A DNA stretch of 64,000 nucleotides, from assembly GCA_964563435.1 (NCBI GenBank), contig CAZLXI010000026.1, positions 5,217 through 69,216 on the forward strand, given 5' to 3'. Position 1 is the stretch's first letter. The number at the start of each line of letters is the position of its first letter. The notes under the pieces were generated by a model. It did not search any database. It worked only from the letters and a program-made list of their open reading frames with translations, and had not been told where the DNA came from. The DNA comes from Leadbetterella sp964563435 (GTDB lineage: Bacteria; Bacteroidota; Bacteroidia; Cytophagales; Spirosomataceae). Of this stretch, positions 7,929 to 16,960 are shown piece after piece. Position numbers and translations under genes: made by a program.

Positions 7929-7960
7929 ACCCGGAACTCACTACCCGGAACTAATTTTAT
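7929..7960 (+). repeat. Dispersed leader repeat, copy 1
   Basis: A tandem of ACCCGGAACT-type units ends in CTAATTTTAT. Bases 7934-7960 are identical over 27 nt to 63054-63080. In both places the repeat stops 4 bp before an ATGAAAAA start. It is the clearest structure in the 229-bp gap 7736-7964. The AT-rich end weakly resembles a -7 box, but this would be too close to the start codon. Confidence 0.6.
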
Positions 7961-7964
7961 ACAC

Positions 7965-10574
7965 ATGAAAAAACTTATCTCCGTAAAAAATCTCCTTTCG
8001 AAAAAAAATATCCGAACCCTGCTGTTTCTGCTGGCCACTCTTGCCGGTTCGCTGCCTGCACTGGCCACCCGGGTAAAAGGCGTGATCCGCGACACCTCCG
8101 GCCAGCCTATGAGTTTTGCTTCCGTAGTGGTCAGGAGCGAAACCACCGGCACCATGGCCAACGAACAGGGGGAGTTCTCCCTGGATCTTGCGGCCGGAAA
8201 GGCCTATGAGCTGGTGTTTCAGTTTCTGGGCTACAAGACCATCATTGAAAAGGTCGACGTCGGAGAAAAAGAGTTGTTTCTCCACATCACCATGCAGGAG
8301 CAGTCTATCCGGCTCAGTGAAGTGAAAATAGACAAAGGCAACGAAGACCCCGCCTACTCCATCATGCGGAAAGCCATTGCCAAGAGTAAGATCCACGACA
8401 AACAGGTAGATCATTACGATGCCGATGTCTACGTAAAAAATACCCTGCTGATCAATAAGGTGCCGGCCTTGTTCCGAAAACAGCTCGAAAAAAACAACAT
8501 AAAAGTGGGTGTGCCTTTTGTGTCCGAAGCTTTGGTCAACCTCAGGTTTACCCAACCCAATAAGCGGGTAACCAAAGTGCTGGCCAAAAAAATGAGCTTC
8601 GATGAAGTCGATATCTCCGGTGCCTACTACCTCGTCAACTTCTACGATATCCCGCGCGACCTCGACCTCGTGTCGCCTCTTTCACCCAAGGCATTTTCGT
8701 ATTACCGCTTCGAATACCTGGGTTACTTTGAAGACCGCGGGCGCATCATCAACAAAATAAAGATCATTCCGAGGAGCTACGGACCGGGTGTTTGCCGGGG
8801 AACCATCTACATCATTGATGACCTGTGGTGCATTCACAGCATTGAGGCGGAAACCGTCAACCAGGGCTTTACTATTAAGCTGAAACAGTTGTACAGCCCC
8901 CACCAGGAGGTTTGGGTTCCGGTAAGCCAGGTGATCGATTTCGGCGGCAAACCCTTTGGATTCGACTTTGGCGCCAAATTACAGGTCAACCCCAAATATA
9001 AAGCGCTCAGGATCAACCAGAAATATGTAGCCGAAGTGAAGGTGCTGGATACCAAAGACGCCCCTCAGCCCAAAGCCCGGAAAGATGTTTCAATAACGCA
9101 GAAAGAGCTGACCTTAAAAGAGCTGAACCGACTGGCAAAGCAGATGGAAAAAGAAGAAAAGGCCGAACAGAAAAAAGAAGAGCGCAATACGGTGACCATC
9201 GACTCCGTATCTACCGATTCCCTGGCGCTGAAGCGTTCTACGGAATACTGGGAGTCCATCCGGTCTATACCGCTTACACTGGAAGAGATGAAAGGCTACC
9301 AGGTGGGCGACAGCATACGGGTGGTCCAGAAAATGGACAGTGTAAAAAAAACAACTCCCAAAAAGAAGGACACTCCCTGGAGTAAGATATTTATCGGCGA
9401 CAACTTTATCATCGGGAAGAAATTAGCGTTCAGCTATACTTCCCCCCTGCTGCCCTTTGTGGGGGTAAATTATAATATGGTGGAAGGAATATTTACGGAA
9501 ACCCGCCTGAAGTTTAGCAGGAACAAATACCGTCATGACAGATGGGGCTTTAACCTCGACAATACGGTGCGTTATTCCTTCGGCATGAACCGCCTGATGG
9601 CCACCTCTGATCTCACGGTGAAAAAAGGGCGCCATAACCTGATCATCGGAGGTGGAGGCTTTACCCAAACCTTTGACTCTTCACAGGCTATTCCTGCCTT
9701 TGCCAATACCATAGTCAACCTGTTTAAGATCAACCTTATGCAGCTTTACCTCAAAGAGGGCGGCTATCTGGGATACAACTATACACAGAGTAACATTTTC
9801 AGGGCTGCAGTTAAAGTGGAATTTGCCCACAGGAGTCCCTTGTCCAATCTGCCAAACCTTCCCCTGGCCATAGGAAAGCGCGAACCTACCTCCAACGTTC
9901 CGGCTAACGAAGAGCTCGTAGATTCCGGGTTTGCCCCCCATAATGCTCTCATCTGGTCAAACTCCCTGCAATACCGGCCGGGGGCGAAATATAAGGTCCG
10001 GAATGGTATAAGGACGTATGCCGGCACTGACTGGCCCACTTTCACTCTAAACTATACCAAAGGCATGGCTGACGTTAATTACGACTTCCTCAGCTTCGGG
10101 TTAGACCACTCGGTAAGCAGCGGGCCCGCAGTAAAATTGAAATATTATGCAGAAACGGGAACATTCCTGACTGATTCCCGGATATACCTGATGGATATGA
10201 AGCATGTCAACAGCATCAAGATCTCGGAAACCACCACCAGCACCTACTCCTTTTACCGCCTCTTAAACACCCATCTGCCCGTGCAGATCAGCCCGGATAA
10301 TTACTACCGCTACTCCACCAAGGGCGCTTATGTCAAGTTTCACGCGATCAATGAATTCCGGAAGCTGCTGGTGACGCAGATTCCTATAGCCCGGTTTACC
10401 GGCTTAAAAGAAGATCTTTTCATCAATTACCTGAAAACCCCGGCGAAGAAAAATTACCTGGAGGCGGGTTACGGCATAGACGGCATCTTCAGGCTCTTAC
10501 GGTTTGAGGTGATCACCGCATTTGAGAAAGGCATGAAACAACGCTGGGGATGGCAGATCGGGATCACCCTTTAA
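7965..10574 (+). CDS. DUF5686 outer-membrane protein with CarboxypepD_reg-like domain
   Basis: The product has 869 residues. A signal peptide (about 1-35, cleavage near ALA) leads to a carboxypeptidase-regulatory-like beta-sandwich at 36-120 (VKGVIRDTSGQPMSFASVVV). This domain is common at the N-terminus of Bacteroidota surface proteins, often TonB-linked. The remainder matches the DUF5686 pattern: a mixed region, a Lys/Glu-rich helical stretch (about 370-405), and a C-terminal half with alternating aromatic and polar residues typical of an outer-membrane beta barrel, ending in WGWQIGITL with the usual hydrophobic C-terminus. Function is unknown. A leader repeat lies directly before the start codon. 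Confidence 0.85.
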   Translation: MKKLISVKNLLSKKNIRTLLFLLATLAGSLPALATRVKGVIRDTSGQPMSFASVVVRSETTGTMANEQGEFSLDLAAGKAYELVFQFLGYKTIIEKVDVGEKELFLHITMQEQSIRLSEVKIDKGNEDPAYSIMRKAIAKSKIHDKQVDHYDADVYVKNTLLINKVPALFRKQLEKNNIKVGVPFVSEALVNLRFTQPNKRVTKVLAKKMSFDEVDISGAYYLVNFYDIPRDLDLVSPLSPKAFSYYRFEYLGYFEDRGRIINKIKIIPRSYGPGVCRGTIYIIDDLWCIHSIEAETVNQGFTIKLKQLYSPHQEVWVPVSQVIDFGGKPFGFDFGAKLQVNPKYKALRINQKYVAEVKVLDTKDAPQPKARKDVSITQKELTLKELNRLAKQMEKEEKAEQKKEERNTVTIDSVSTDSLALKRSTEYWESIRSIPLTLEEMKGYQVGDSIRVVQKMDSVKKTTPKKKDTPWSKIFIGDNFIIGKKLAFSYTSPLLPFVGVNYNMVEGIFTETRLKFSRNKYRHDRWGFNLDNTVRYSFGMNRLMATSDLTVKKGRHNLIIGGGGFTQTFDSSQAIPAFANTIVNLFKINLMQLYLKEGGYLGYNYTQSNIFRAAVKVEFAHRSPLSNLPNLPLAIGKREPTSNVPANEELVDSGFAPHNALIWSNSLQYRPGAKYKVRNGIRTYAGTDWPTFTLNYTKGMADVNYDFLSFGLDHSVSSGPAVKLKYYAETGTFLTDSRIYLMDMKHVNSIKISETTTSTYSFYRLLNTHLPVQISPDNYYRYSTKGAYVKFHAINEFRKLLVTQIPIARFTGLKEDLFINYLKTPAKKNYLEAGYGIDGIFRLLRFEVITAFEKGMKQRWGWQIGITL

Positions 10575-10685
10575 GGAATACAAACCGGTGTCATGTTAAT
10601 TATAGATATTACAGCCAAATGCTAAAAATAAGCACCTTTTATCCTTAACTTTTAGTTTTTCACCGCAGCGGCGACCGCTTTTAAC

Positions 10686-11318
10686 TTAACGCCAGGCGGG
10701 CTCCCTTTCCAGCAGGCTTTTAAGATACACGGAAAGTAATTTTAAGCCGTTCTCAAAATCACGGTTATTGTTGATAATAATATCCGCATCCTGCTTGGTA
10801 GGCCGTATAAAACGCTCATAGGTAGGCGCCACGTGATTCTCCCAACGGTAAAGAATGGAGTCCAGGTCATACTGCCGCTCATTCGTATCCCGTATAATCC
10901 GTCTTCTTATTTTTACATGCTCTACCGCATCAATAAAGATCTTCAGGTCAAGCATCGCAGAGATCGCCGGATCATGAAAAGCAAAGATCCCTTCCACCAC
11001 GATAACCGGGGCAGGACGTAAGGTAATGATATCAGGCTCGAAGTCGCACTCGAAGGTATATTGCTTCATAGTAACGGACTCCCCGTTCTTCAGCAGGTTA
11101 ATATGTTCGGCAAATTGTTTGAAATCAATAGATTCCGGCACATCAAAATTAAAGACACCGTTGGTGTCTTTGGGTACGTGCTTTCTTTCTTTATAATAAT
11201 TATCCTGGGAAATCAGGCAAACCTCATCGGCCTTAAAATGCTCCAGCAGACTGTTCAAAAAAAAAGTCTTTCCTGAAGCGCTCCCGCCTGTAATTCCTAT
11301 GATATACGGGGTCGTCAT
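10686..11318 (-). CDS. udk: Uridine kinase
   Basis: This 210-residue enzyme phosphorylates uridine and cytidine to UMP and CMP in pyrimidine salvage. The Walker A loop GITGGSASGKT lies at residues 8-18. The nucleoside-kinase segment SQDNYYKER (about 38-46), the VVEGIFAF strand (about 107-114) and the lid region RRRIIRDTNER (about 137-147) are all present. The start ATG overlaps the purQ stop by 4 nt, so the two are translationally coupled in a purine/pyrimidine operon read leftward. Confidence 0.95.
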   Translation of the reverse strand: MTTPYIIGITGGSASGKTFFLNSLLEHFKADEVCLISQDNYYKERKHVPKDTNGVFNFDVPESIDFKQFAEHINLLKNGESVTMKQYTFECDFEPDIITLRPAPVIVVEGIFAFHDPAISAMLDLKIFIDAVEHVKIRRRIIRDTNERQYDLDSILYRWENHVAPTYERFIRPTKQDADIIINNNRDFENGLKLLSVYLKSLLEREPAWR

Positions 11319-12004
11319 TTCTCCACTACATTAAGGATCTGTTCCAGGATCAGGAATCCGTCGGTATTCCCCAGCGCCTTATCGGAGGCCCGCTCCGGGT
11401 GAGGCATCATCCCGAATACGTTCTTATTCTTATTGGTCACACCGGCAATATTCTGAAGGCTGCCGTTCGGGTTAGCCTCTTCCGTGATATGTCCCTGTTC
11501 ATCACAATACCGGAAAAGCACCTGGTCATTGTCATTCAGTAATTTCAGGGTATCTTCGTTGGCAAAATACCGGCCGTCACCGTGAGCAATGGGGATTTTA
11601 TATGCGCGGTCTTCCAATCCGGCCGTCAGCAGGGCTGAAGCACTTTCCGGTTTAAGATGAATATTCTTACAGATATATTTCTGCGAAGTATTCTTCAGCA
11701 GAACGCCCGGTACCAGCCCGGCTTCCACCAGGATCTGGAATCCGTTACAGATGCCCATCACATAGCCCCCGCGATTCGCATGAGCGATCACCTCGTTCAT
11801 GACCGGTGAAAAACGGGCAATAGCACCGCTTCTGAGATAATCTCCGTAAGAAAACCCGCCCGGAAGAAATATAAAATCACAATTCTGCAGGTCATGGTCC
11901 TTATGCCATATTTTCACCACTTCCTGGCGCAGATTGTACTTCAGGGCAAAGATCGTATCATCTTCGCAGTTGGATCCCGGAAAAACCACTACACCGAACT
12001 TCAT
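11315..12004 (-). CDS. purQ: Phosphoribosylformylglycinamidine synthase subunit PurQ
   Basis: The product has 229 residues. It is the glutaminase subunit that supplies ammonia to PurL in step 4 of purine synthesis. The class I amidotransferase nucleophile is Cys86 in GICNGFQ, and the His/Glu pair lies in MPHPERAS near the C-terminus. The N-terminus FGVVVFPGSNCEDD is characteristic. The length fits the stand-alone small subunit found with separate PurL and PurS, rather than the fused gamma-proteobacterial enzyme. It is first in an operon with udk, and a good promoter lies 22-55 bp upstream. The purM homologue is elsewhere in the window (29846). Confidence 0.95.
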   Translation of the reverse strand: MKFGVVVFPGSNCEDDTIFALKYNLRQEVVKIWHKDHDLQNCDFIFLPGGFSYGDYLRSGAIARFSPVMNEVIAHANRGGYVMGICNGFQILVEAGLVPGVLLKNTSQKYICKNIHLKPESASALLTAGLEDRAYKIPIAHGDGRYFANEDTLKLLNDNDQVLFRYCDEQGHITEEANPNGSLQNIAGVTNKNKNVFGMMPHPERASDKALGNTDGFLILEQILNVVEK

Positions 12005-12026
12005 AAAGGAGCTTTATTTTTTACTG

Positions 12027-12059
12027 CAAAATTAAGAAATGAATCGGGGATGACCCAAA
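12027..12059 (-). promoter_or_regulatory. Promoter of purQ-udk
   Basis: On the minus strand, TTTG (12059-12056) is followed after 21 bp by TAATTTTG (12034-12027), matching the Bacteroidota TTTG/TAnnTTTG consensus. Transcription would begin about 15-20 bp upstream of the purQ ATG. Confidence 0.7.
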
Positions 12060-12189
12060 TCCACCCCGAAAGTTTTTCCTTTGCTCATGGGTGGGTTATC
12101 CGAACTTACGCCGCAGCCGGACCACAGCCTCCCTGAAAATTCCCGGCCATTTTGGTCATAGCAGGCCTTTAGGGGGCATTATAGCCCTG

Positions 12190-12220
12190 TTTTGTCGGAA
12201 AATCCACCTTTCCGACAAAA
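12190..12220. other. Perfect 12-bp hairpin in the purQ-tRNA-Gln gap
   Basis: TTTTGTCGGAAA at 12190-12201 pairs perfectly with 12209-12220 around a 7-nt loop. It stands alone in the 365-bp gap between purQ and tRNA-Gln, which otherwise holds only the two promoters. No T-tract follows on the plus strand beyond the stem itself. It may be a terminator for an upstream transcript, a protein-binding palindrome or part of a small RNA. Confidence 0.4.
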
Positions 12221-12320
12221 CCCTCACGACATGGTACTCCCCTTAAATTCATTCTCTCAGGCAACTACACCAGCCCAGATCTTCCCCTGGTTTCCGGTAA
12301 TCATTTTTTTTCAAAAAGTA

Positions 12321-12352
12321 TTTGGAGGATATAAAATTACCCTGTAATTTTG
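12321..12352 (+). promoter_or_regulatory. Promoter of tRNA-Gln
   Basis: TTTG (12321-12324), a 20-bp spacer and TAATTTTG (12345-12352) give a textbook Bacteroidota promoter. Its -7 box ends 17 bp before the tRNA gene. Confidence 0.8.
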
Positions 12353-12369
12353 CACCCACATTACAGGAA

Positions 12370-12440
12370 TGGCTGATGGTGTAATGGTAACACAGAGGTT
12401 TTTGGTGCCTTTATTCCAGGTTCGAGCCCTGGTCGGCCAA
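12370..12440 (+). tRNA. tRNA-Gln (anticodon TTG)
   Basis: The acceptor stem TGGCTGA pairs with TCGGCCA at the 3' end (one G-U pair). The anticodon stem-loop GAGGT-TTTTGGT-GCCTT presents TTG, reading CAA. The T arm contains GGTTCGAGCC. The CCA end is not encoded. The gene has its own promoter upstream and a strong terminator directly after. Confidence 0.93.
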
Positions 12441-12445
12441 CTGGG

Positions 12446-12476
12446 AAAGCCGCTCATACGAGCGGCTTTTTTCTTT
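12446..12476 (+). terminator. Rho-independent terminator of tRNA-Gln
   Basis: A perfect 10-bp stem, AAAGCCGCTC paired with GAGCGGCTTT around ATAC, is followed by a run of T. Confidence 0.9.
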
Positions 12477-12597
12477 TCTCATTTTCGAAACTCTCCGGCT
12501 TACCTGCAGGCTGAGCCAATATGAAACTTTATTAATATTTCCCGAAACGTTTGCTGTTTTCGTTAGTTTTTGTATAAATTGGTTTTCTTAATCCGAA

Positions 12598-14088
12598 ATG
12601 CCCCCAATGAGTTTTACAGAAAAAGACCTTAAACAGATAAAAGACCGCAATAGCGACCTTCCTACCATCCAAAACCAGATTGAAAATTTCAAAACCGGTT
12701 TCCCCTTTATCAACGCCGTAAAAGCAGCCACCATCGGCGACGGGATCCTCAAACTTTCCGGAGAACAACTCAACAGCTATATTCAGTTATTTGATGCGCA
12801 GGCGCCCAAAAAGAGCCTGGTAAAGTTTGTTCCCGCCTCCGGCGCAGCCAGCCGGATGTTTAAGGCCCTTTATGCGGCCAAAGACGACGGTAAAACCGAC
12901 AAATCGGTGGAACAATTTGATGGGGAGATCAAAAAATTTGCATTTTATAACAGCCTCACCACCCATCTCCAGGGCAATTCCCTTCAAAACAAACTGAATG
13001 CCCTGCTGGGAAAAAACGGACTGGATTACGGCAACCTGCCCAAAGGCCTGCTGGAGTTCCACCTTTACCCCGACGGCACCCGTACCGCCCTGGAAGAGCA
13101 CCTGGTAGAAGGCGCGCTTTATGCCAATAATAAAGGGAAAGTAAGGCTGCATTTTACCGTTTCGCCGGAGCATAAACGGAAATTCAGATCACTGATCAAT
13201 ACCGTAAAAGCCCGCTACGAAGAAAAATACGGTGTAAAATACAACATCACCTTTTCTGAACAAAAACCCTCTACCGACACCATTGCGGTAGACCCGGATA
13301 ATAATCCTTTTCGCGACAAGGCCGGAAAGTTGCTTTTCCGTCCTGCCGGCCACGGAGCTCTCCTGGAAAACCTGGATGACATTAAGGCCGATGTGGTCTT
13401 CATCAAAAACATTGATAACGTGGTACCCGACCACCTGAAAAAAGAGACCGTAACCTACAAAAAGGCCCTGGCCGGCCTGCTCCTGGATTACCAGAAAAAA
13501 ATATTCTACTTTATAAAGCGCCTGGAGAAACCGGAGCCCAGTCTTTTTATGATCAACAAGGCGGCGCGTTTTCTGAAAAACGAACTGAATGTGGATCCGC
13601 CCAAAGGCTTCAGGCTGTGGCCTGCAGACGAAAAGCTGAAATTTGTACTGGCCAAATTAAAACGCCCGCTGCGGGTGTGCGGAATGGTACAAAACGTAGG
13701 AGAACCCGGCGGGGGGCCTTTCTGGGTAGCCAACGAAGACGGCTCGGTCTCCCTGCAGGTGGTGGAGTCTGCCCAGTTTGACATGAGCAACAAAAAACAA
13801 AAGACCATATTTGAGAACGCCACTCATTTCAATCCGGTAGATCTTATCTGCTCTTTCCGCAATGAGCGGAAAGAGTACTACCCCCTGCCCGGCTTCCGTG
13901 ACAATAAAACCGGCTTTATTACGGAAAAATCACAAAGCGGCAAAACCCTGAAAGCCCAGGAACTGCCCGGCCTCTGGAACGGGGCCATGGCCGACTGGAA
14001 TACGCTATTTGTGGAAGTTCCGCTCATCACCTTTAACCCGGTGAAGACCGTGAACGACCTGTTGAGAAAAGAACATCAACCCGAATAA
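12598..14088 (+). CDS. DUF4301 family protein
   Basis: The product has 496 residues (or 493 from the ATG at 12607, MSFTEKD). It matches the DUF4301 family, which is typical of Bacteroidota. KFVPASGAASRMFK (about 76-89) looks like the glycine-rich nucleotide-binding start of sugar nucleotidyltransferases. A later conserved stretch is RVCGMVQNVGEPGGGPFWV (about 359-377), followed by DLICSFRNE (about 422-430). A nucleotidyltransferase-like fold is my inference; no substrate is known. There is no signal peptide, so it is cytosolic. The gene ends 4 bp before the acylase-type gene, so the two are likely co-transcribed. Confidence 0.82.
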   Translation: MPPMSFTEKDLKQIKDRNSDLPTIQNQIENFKTGFPFINAVKAATIGDGILKLSGEQLNSYIQLFDAQAPKKSLVKFVPASGAASRMFKALYAAKDDGKTDKSVEQFDGEIKKFAFYNSLTTHLQGNSLQNKLNALLGKNGLDYGNLPKGLLEFHLYPDGTRTALEEHLVEGALYANNKGKVRLHFTVSPEHKRKFRSLINTVKARYEEKYGVKYNITFSEQKPSTDTIAVDPDNNPFRDKAGKLLFRPAGHGALLENLDDIKADVVFIKNIDNVVPDHLKKETVTYKKALAGLLLDYQKKIFYFIKRLEKPEPSLFMINKAARFLKNELNVDPPKGFRLWPADEKLKFVLAKLKRPLRVCGMVQNVGEPGGGPFWVANEDGSVSLQVVESAQFDMSNKKQKTIFENATHFNPVDLICSFRNERKEYYPLPGFRDNKTGFITEKSQSGKTLKAQELPGLWNGAMADWNTLFVEVPLITFNPVKTVNDLLRKEHQPE

Positions 14089-14092
14089 CCTT

Positions 14093-16540
14093 ATGAAATT
14101 TTTTAAACATCTGTGGAGTCCTCTGGTCGCCATAGCCCTTATCTACTTTTTCAACAAGCCCCTGGGCAGCGTGCCTCCCCTCGGAAAATTTTTCAGCCCT
14201 TTTCACGGCTTCCTTCAGAACACTACCCTGGAGGAAGACCTCTCGGAAGAAATCTTTCTCAGAGGGGTAAATGAGCCGGTTAAAGTAGTGTATGACAACA
14301 ATTACGTACCGCATGTTTTTGCAGCGAACGAAGACGACCTGTATTTTACGCAGGGCTACCTGGTAGCCAAAGACCGGCTCTGGCAAATGGAGTTCTATAC
14401 ACTGGTTTCCTCCGGTCGCCTGACGGAAGTGGTTGGAGAGGCCGCTTTTGAGTATGACCGTTATAACCGGCGGCTGGGTATGGCCCGCGCCGCAGAAGAG
14501 ATCGTTGAAAATCAGAAAAAAGATGAAAAAGCCTGGCGCATACTCAACGCTTACGCCGCCGGCGTCAATGCCTATATTTCACAGCTTACGTATAAGAAAC
14601 TGCCTGTGGAATACAAAATACTGGGATACGAACCCGAAGAATGGACACCACTGAAAACCATTCTGATGCTCATGAATATGCGTCAGACCCTGAATGGCCA
14701 TAGCGACGACTTCCGGCTGACCAACGTGCTGGCCCAATACGGCATTGATACCGTCAATGACCTCTTTCCGGATTATCCTTCGGTAGAATCTCCGGTCATT
14801 CCCTCCGGAACTCCCTGGAATTTCACCCCGGAACCGGTGAAAACACCGGAAGTCACCCTTCCGCCCCTGCAGAAAGAGCTGCTCAGCCATTATATCGCCC
14901 GGCCGGATCCCGGCATAGGTTCCAATAACTGGGCCATTGCCGGAAGCAAATCGGCCACGGGGCTGCCTATCCTGGCCAATGACCCTCACCTGGGCCTGAG
15001 CCTTCCGTCGATCTGGTATCAGATGCAGCTTTCCGCTCCGGGGCTCAACGTGTACGGAGTAGCCCTGCCCGGCTGCCCCGGCATCATCATCGGCTTTAAT
15101 AAAGATGTGGCCTGGGGCGTGACTAACGTGGGGAGCGACGTCATGGATTTTTACCGGATCCGTTTCAAAGACAGCGCCCGCAAAGAATACTGGCATGATA
15201 ACCAGTGGAAACCTGCCAAAACCTATATTGAAGAATTCCGCTTTAAGAACGGCAGGATAGTACAGGATACACTGGTCTATACCCACCATGGGCCCGTTGT
15301 GTACAACGAAGATAAAAAAGAGAATTATGGTTGGAATACACCGGCCGGACACGCCATGAAATGGATAGCGCATTACAGTACGGGCTCCGATCTGAGCACA
15401 TTTCTGGCCCTGAACCGCGCCCGGAATTATGACGACTACCGGGAGGCCCTGTCTGTCTATTCGGCCCCTGCACAAAATTTTGTGTTTGCCAGCAATGAAA
15501 ACGATATTGCCATAACGGTCAACGGAAAACTTCCCTTAAAGTGGAAAAATCAGGGTAAATTTATTCTCGACGGCACTAACCCGGAGCACGACTGGCAGGG
15601 GTACATTCCTTTTGAACAGAATCCTGCCGTCAAAAATCCGCCGCGGGGATTTGTAAGCTCGGCCAACCAGTTTTCTACCGATCCCTCTTATCCCTATTAT
15701 CTGGGCTGGAAATTCGCTCCGGCCTACCGTGGCCGCAGGATCAACGACCGCCTTACCCGGCTCAAAAATGCCAATGCCGACAGCCTGAGAAACCTCCAGA
15801 ATGATAACTACAGCCTGATGGCCGATCGAACCCTGCCTGCGCTGATCCCGGCGCTGGAGAGGTATGCCACGCCCGACATGCTGTCGTCGATTAAGCTTCT
15901 GAAAGAATGGGACAGGGAAAACAGCGCTTCCTCCATAGCAACCAGCATCTTTGAGACCTGGATCTCGGAACTGGGCGAATGGATCTGGGACGACGAGTTT
16001 TCCTGGAATAATAATATGCTGTACCCGGCCAATGACCGGACGGCACTATTGGTTACCACCGAACCCGGTTCGCGGTGGTTTGATAATGTTCTCACGGCAG
16101 ACACTGTAGAGACGTTCGATTACATCGTTCTGGGCAGCTTCAAGGCTTCTCTTGACTCACTTACCAAACATCATGGCCCTATGAATGAAGAAAACTGGGC
16201 CTGGTATAAAGTAAAAAATACCGGTATCAATCACCTGGTTCCGGCATTCAAAAGCTTTAGCAGAACCACCGTCAAAAACGGCGGCGGAAGCCAGATCGTC
16301 AACGCTACCACTTCCCGGAACGGGCCTTCATGGCGGATGGTGGTGGAACTGGACAAGGAATGGCCCCGCGCCTACGGACTCTACCCGGGGGGACAGTCGG
16401 GACGCCCCTCAAGCAAATACTATGAGAACATGATCGACGATTGGTCAGAAGGTAAGCTAAACCCCCTGATCTTCATGAAGACCAAAGACGAAAAAATAAA
16501 CAAACATCTGAAGAATGTAATTATTAATCCTAAAAAGTGA
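14093..16540 (+). CDS. Penicillin acylase family (S45) N-terminal nucleophile hydrolase
   Basis: The product has 815 residues. An N-terminal hydrophobic segment (about 8-20) suggests membrane anchoring or export. The S45 family is made as a precursor that cuts itself so that a serine becomes the new N-terminus of the beta chain. Here that serine is Ser277 in GIGSNNWAIAG. The alpha-chain part covers about 45-250 and the beta chain 277-815, including NDPHLGLSLPSIWYQ and GFNKDVAWGVTN. Family members cleave amides of penicillins, cephalosporins or acyl-homoserine lactones; the substrate cannot be told here. It overlaps the next small membrane gene by 4 nt and follows DUF4301 closely. Confidence 0.9.
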   Translation: MKFFKHLWSPLVAIALIYFFNKPLGSVPPLGKFFSPFHGFLQNTTLEEDLSEEIFLRGVNEPVKVVYDNNYVPHVFAANEDDLYFTQGYLVAKDRLWQMEFYTLVSSGRLTEVVGEAAFEYDRYNRRLGMARAAEEIVENQKKDEKAWRILNAYAAGVNAYISQLTYKKLPVEYKILGYEPEEWTPLKTILMLMNMRQTLNGHSDDFRLTNVLAQYGIDTVNDLFPDYPSVESPVIPSGTPWNFTPEPVKTPEVTLPPLQKELLSHYIARPDPGIGSNNWAIAGSKSATGLPILANDPHLGLSLPSIWYQMQLSAPGLNVYGVALPGCPGIIIGFNKDVAWGVTNVGSDVMDFYRIRFKDSARKEYWHDNQWKPAKTYIEEFRFKNGRIVQDTLVYTHHGPVVYNEDKKENYGWNTPAGHAMKWIAHYSTGSDLSTFLALNRARNYDDYREALSVYSAPAQNFVFASNENDIAITVNGKLPLKWKNQGKFILDGTNPEHDWQGYIPFEQNPAVKNPPRGFVSSANQFSTDPSYPYYLGWKFAPAYRGRRINDRLTRLKNANADSLRNLQNDNYSLMADRTLPALIPALERYATPDMLSSIKLLKEWDRENSASSIATSIFETWISELGEWIWDDEFSWNNNMLYPANDRTALLVTTEPGSRWFDNVLTADTVETFDYIVLGSFKASLDSLTKHHGPMNEENWAWYKVKNTGINHLVPAFKSFSRTTVKNGGGSQIVNATTSRNGPSWRMVVELDKEWPRAYGLYPGGQSGRPSSKYYENMIDDWSEGKLNPLIFMKTKDEKINKHLKNVIINPKK

Positions 16541-16896
16541 TGCTGTACTTCTTAATTATAATTTTGGGGGCCATCGGGTCCCTCTTGGGTCCCTGGTGGG
16601 CCCTGCCACTGGTGGCCTGCCTGATCTGTGCACTTAAAGCCCGAACAGCGAAACAGGCATTTAACGTCTCTGCACTGGCTGCCATTACCTTATGGGCAGG
16701 CTATTCGCTTATTCTGGTCTTTTCGGGAAAAGAAAATCTCGTGGATAAGATCGGAGCCTTATTTACAGGCAGCAGCGCTGTTCTGGCGCAGGTTCCGAGC
16801 CTGGCCCTGATCCTGCTCATCGTCACCCTGGTAGCCGGGCTGGCCACGGGCTTCGCCGGGCTGGCCGGAAAGCACCTGCGAACCATGTTCAGTTAA
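16537..16896 (+). CDS. Small hypothetical membrane protein
   Basis: This 119-residue protein has three to four predicted transmembrane helices (about 2-18, 20-33, 43-62 and 84-110). I do not recognise the family. Its start codon overlaps the stop of the acylase gene by 4 nt, so translation is coupled and it is probably an accessory or co-expressed membrane protein of that operon. It is followed by a repeat element rather than another gene. Confidence 0.7.
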   Translation: MMLYFLIIILGAIGSLLGPWWALPLVACLICALKARTAKQAFNVSALAAITLWAGYSLILVFSGKENLVDKIGALFTGSSAVLAQVPSLALILLIVTLVAGLATGFAGLAGKHLRTMFS

Positions 16897-16960
16897 CTTG
16901 TATTGAACCAGGAAAGTAAAAAAGGCTGCCTTATGGCCACAGTAGGTATTCCATTAAGTG

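Noticed and set aside
10663..10679. CGCAGCGGCGACCGCT resembling part of the dispersed element at 58215-58232
   Set aside because: Only about 17 bases match, and the sequence is a short hairpin likely to recur by chance. It is not enough to call a fourth copy.
14579..15475. 298-residue open frame on the minus strand
   Set aside because: It is a shadow of the acylase gene, with Pro/Arg/Gly-rich composition and no recognisable motif.
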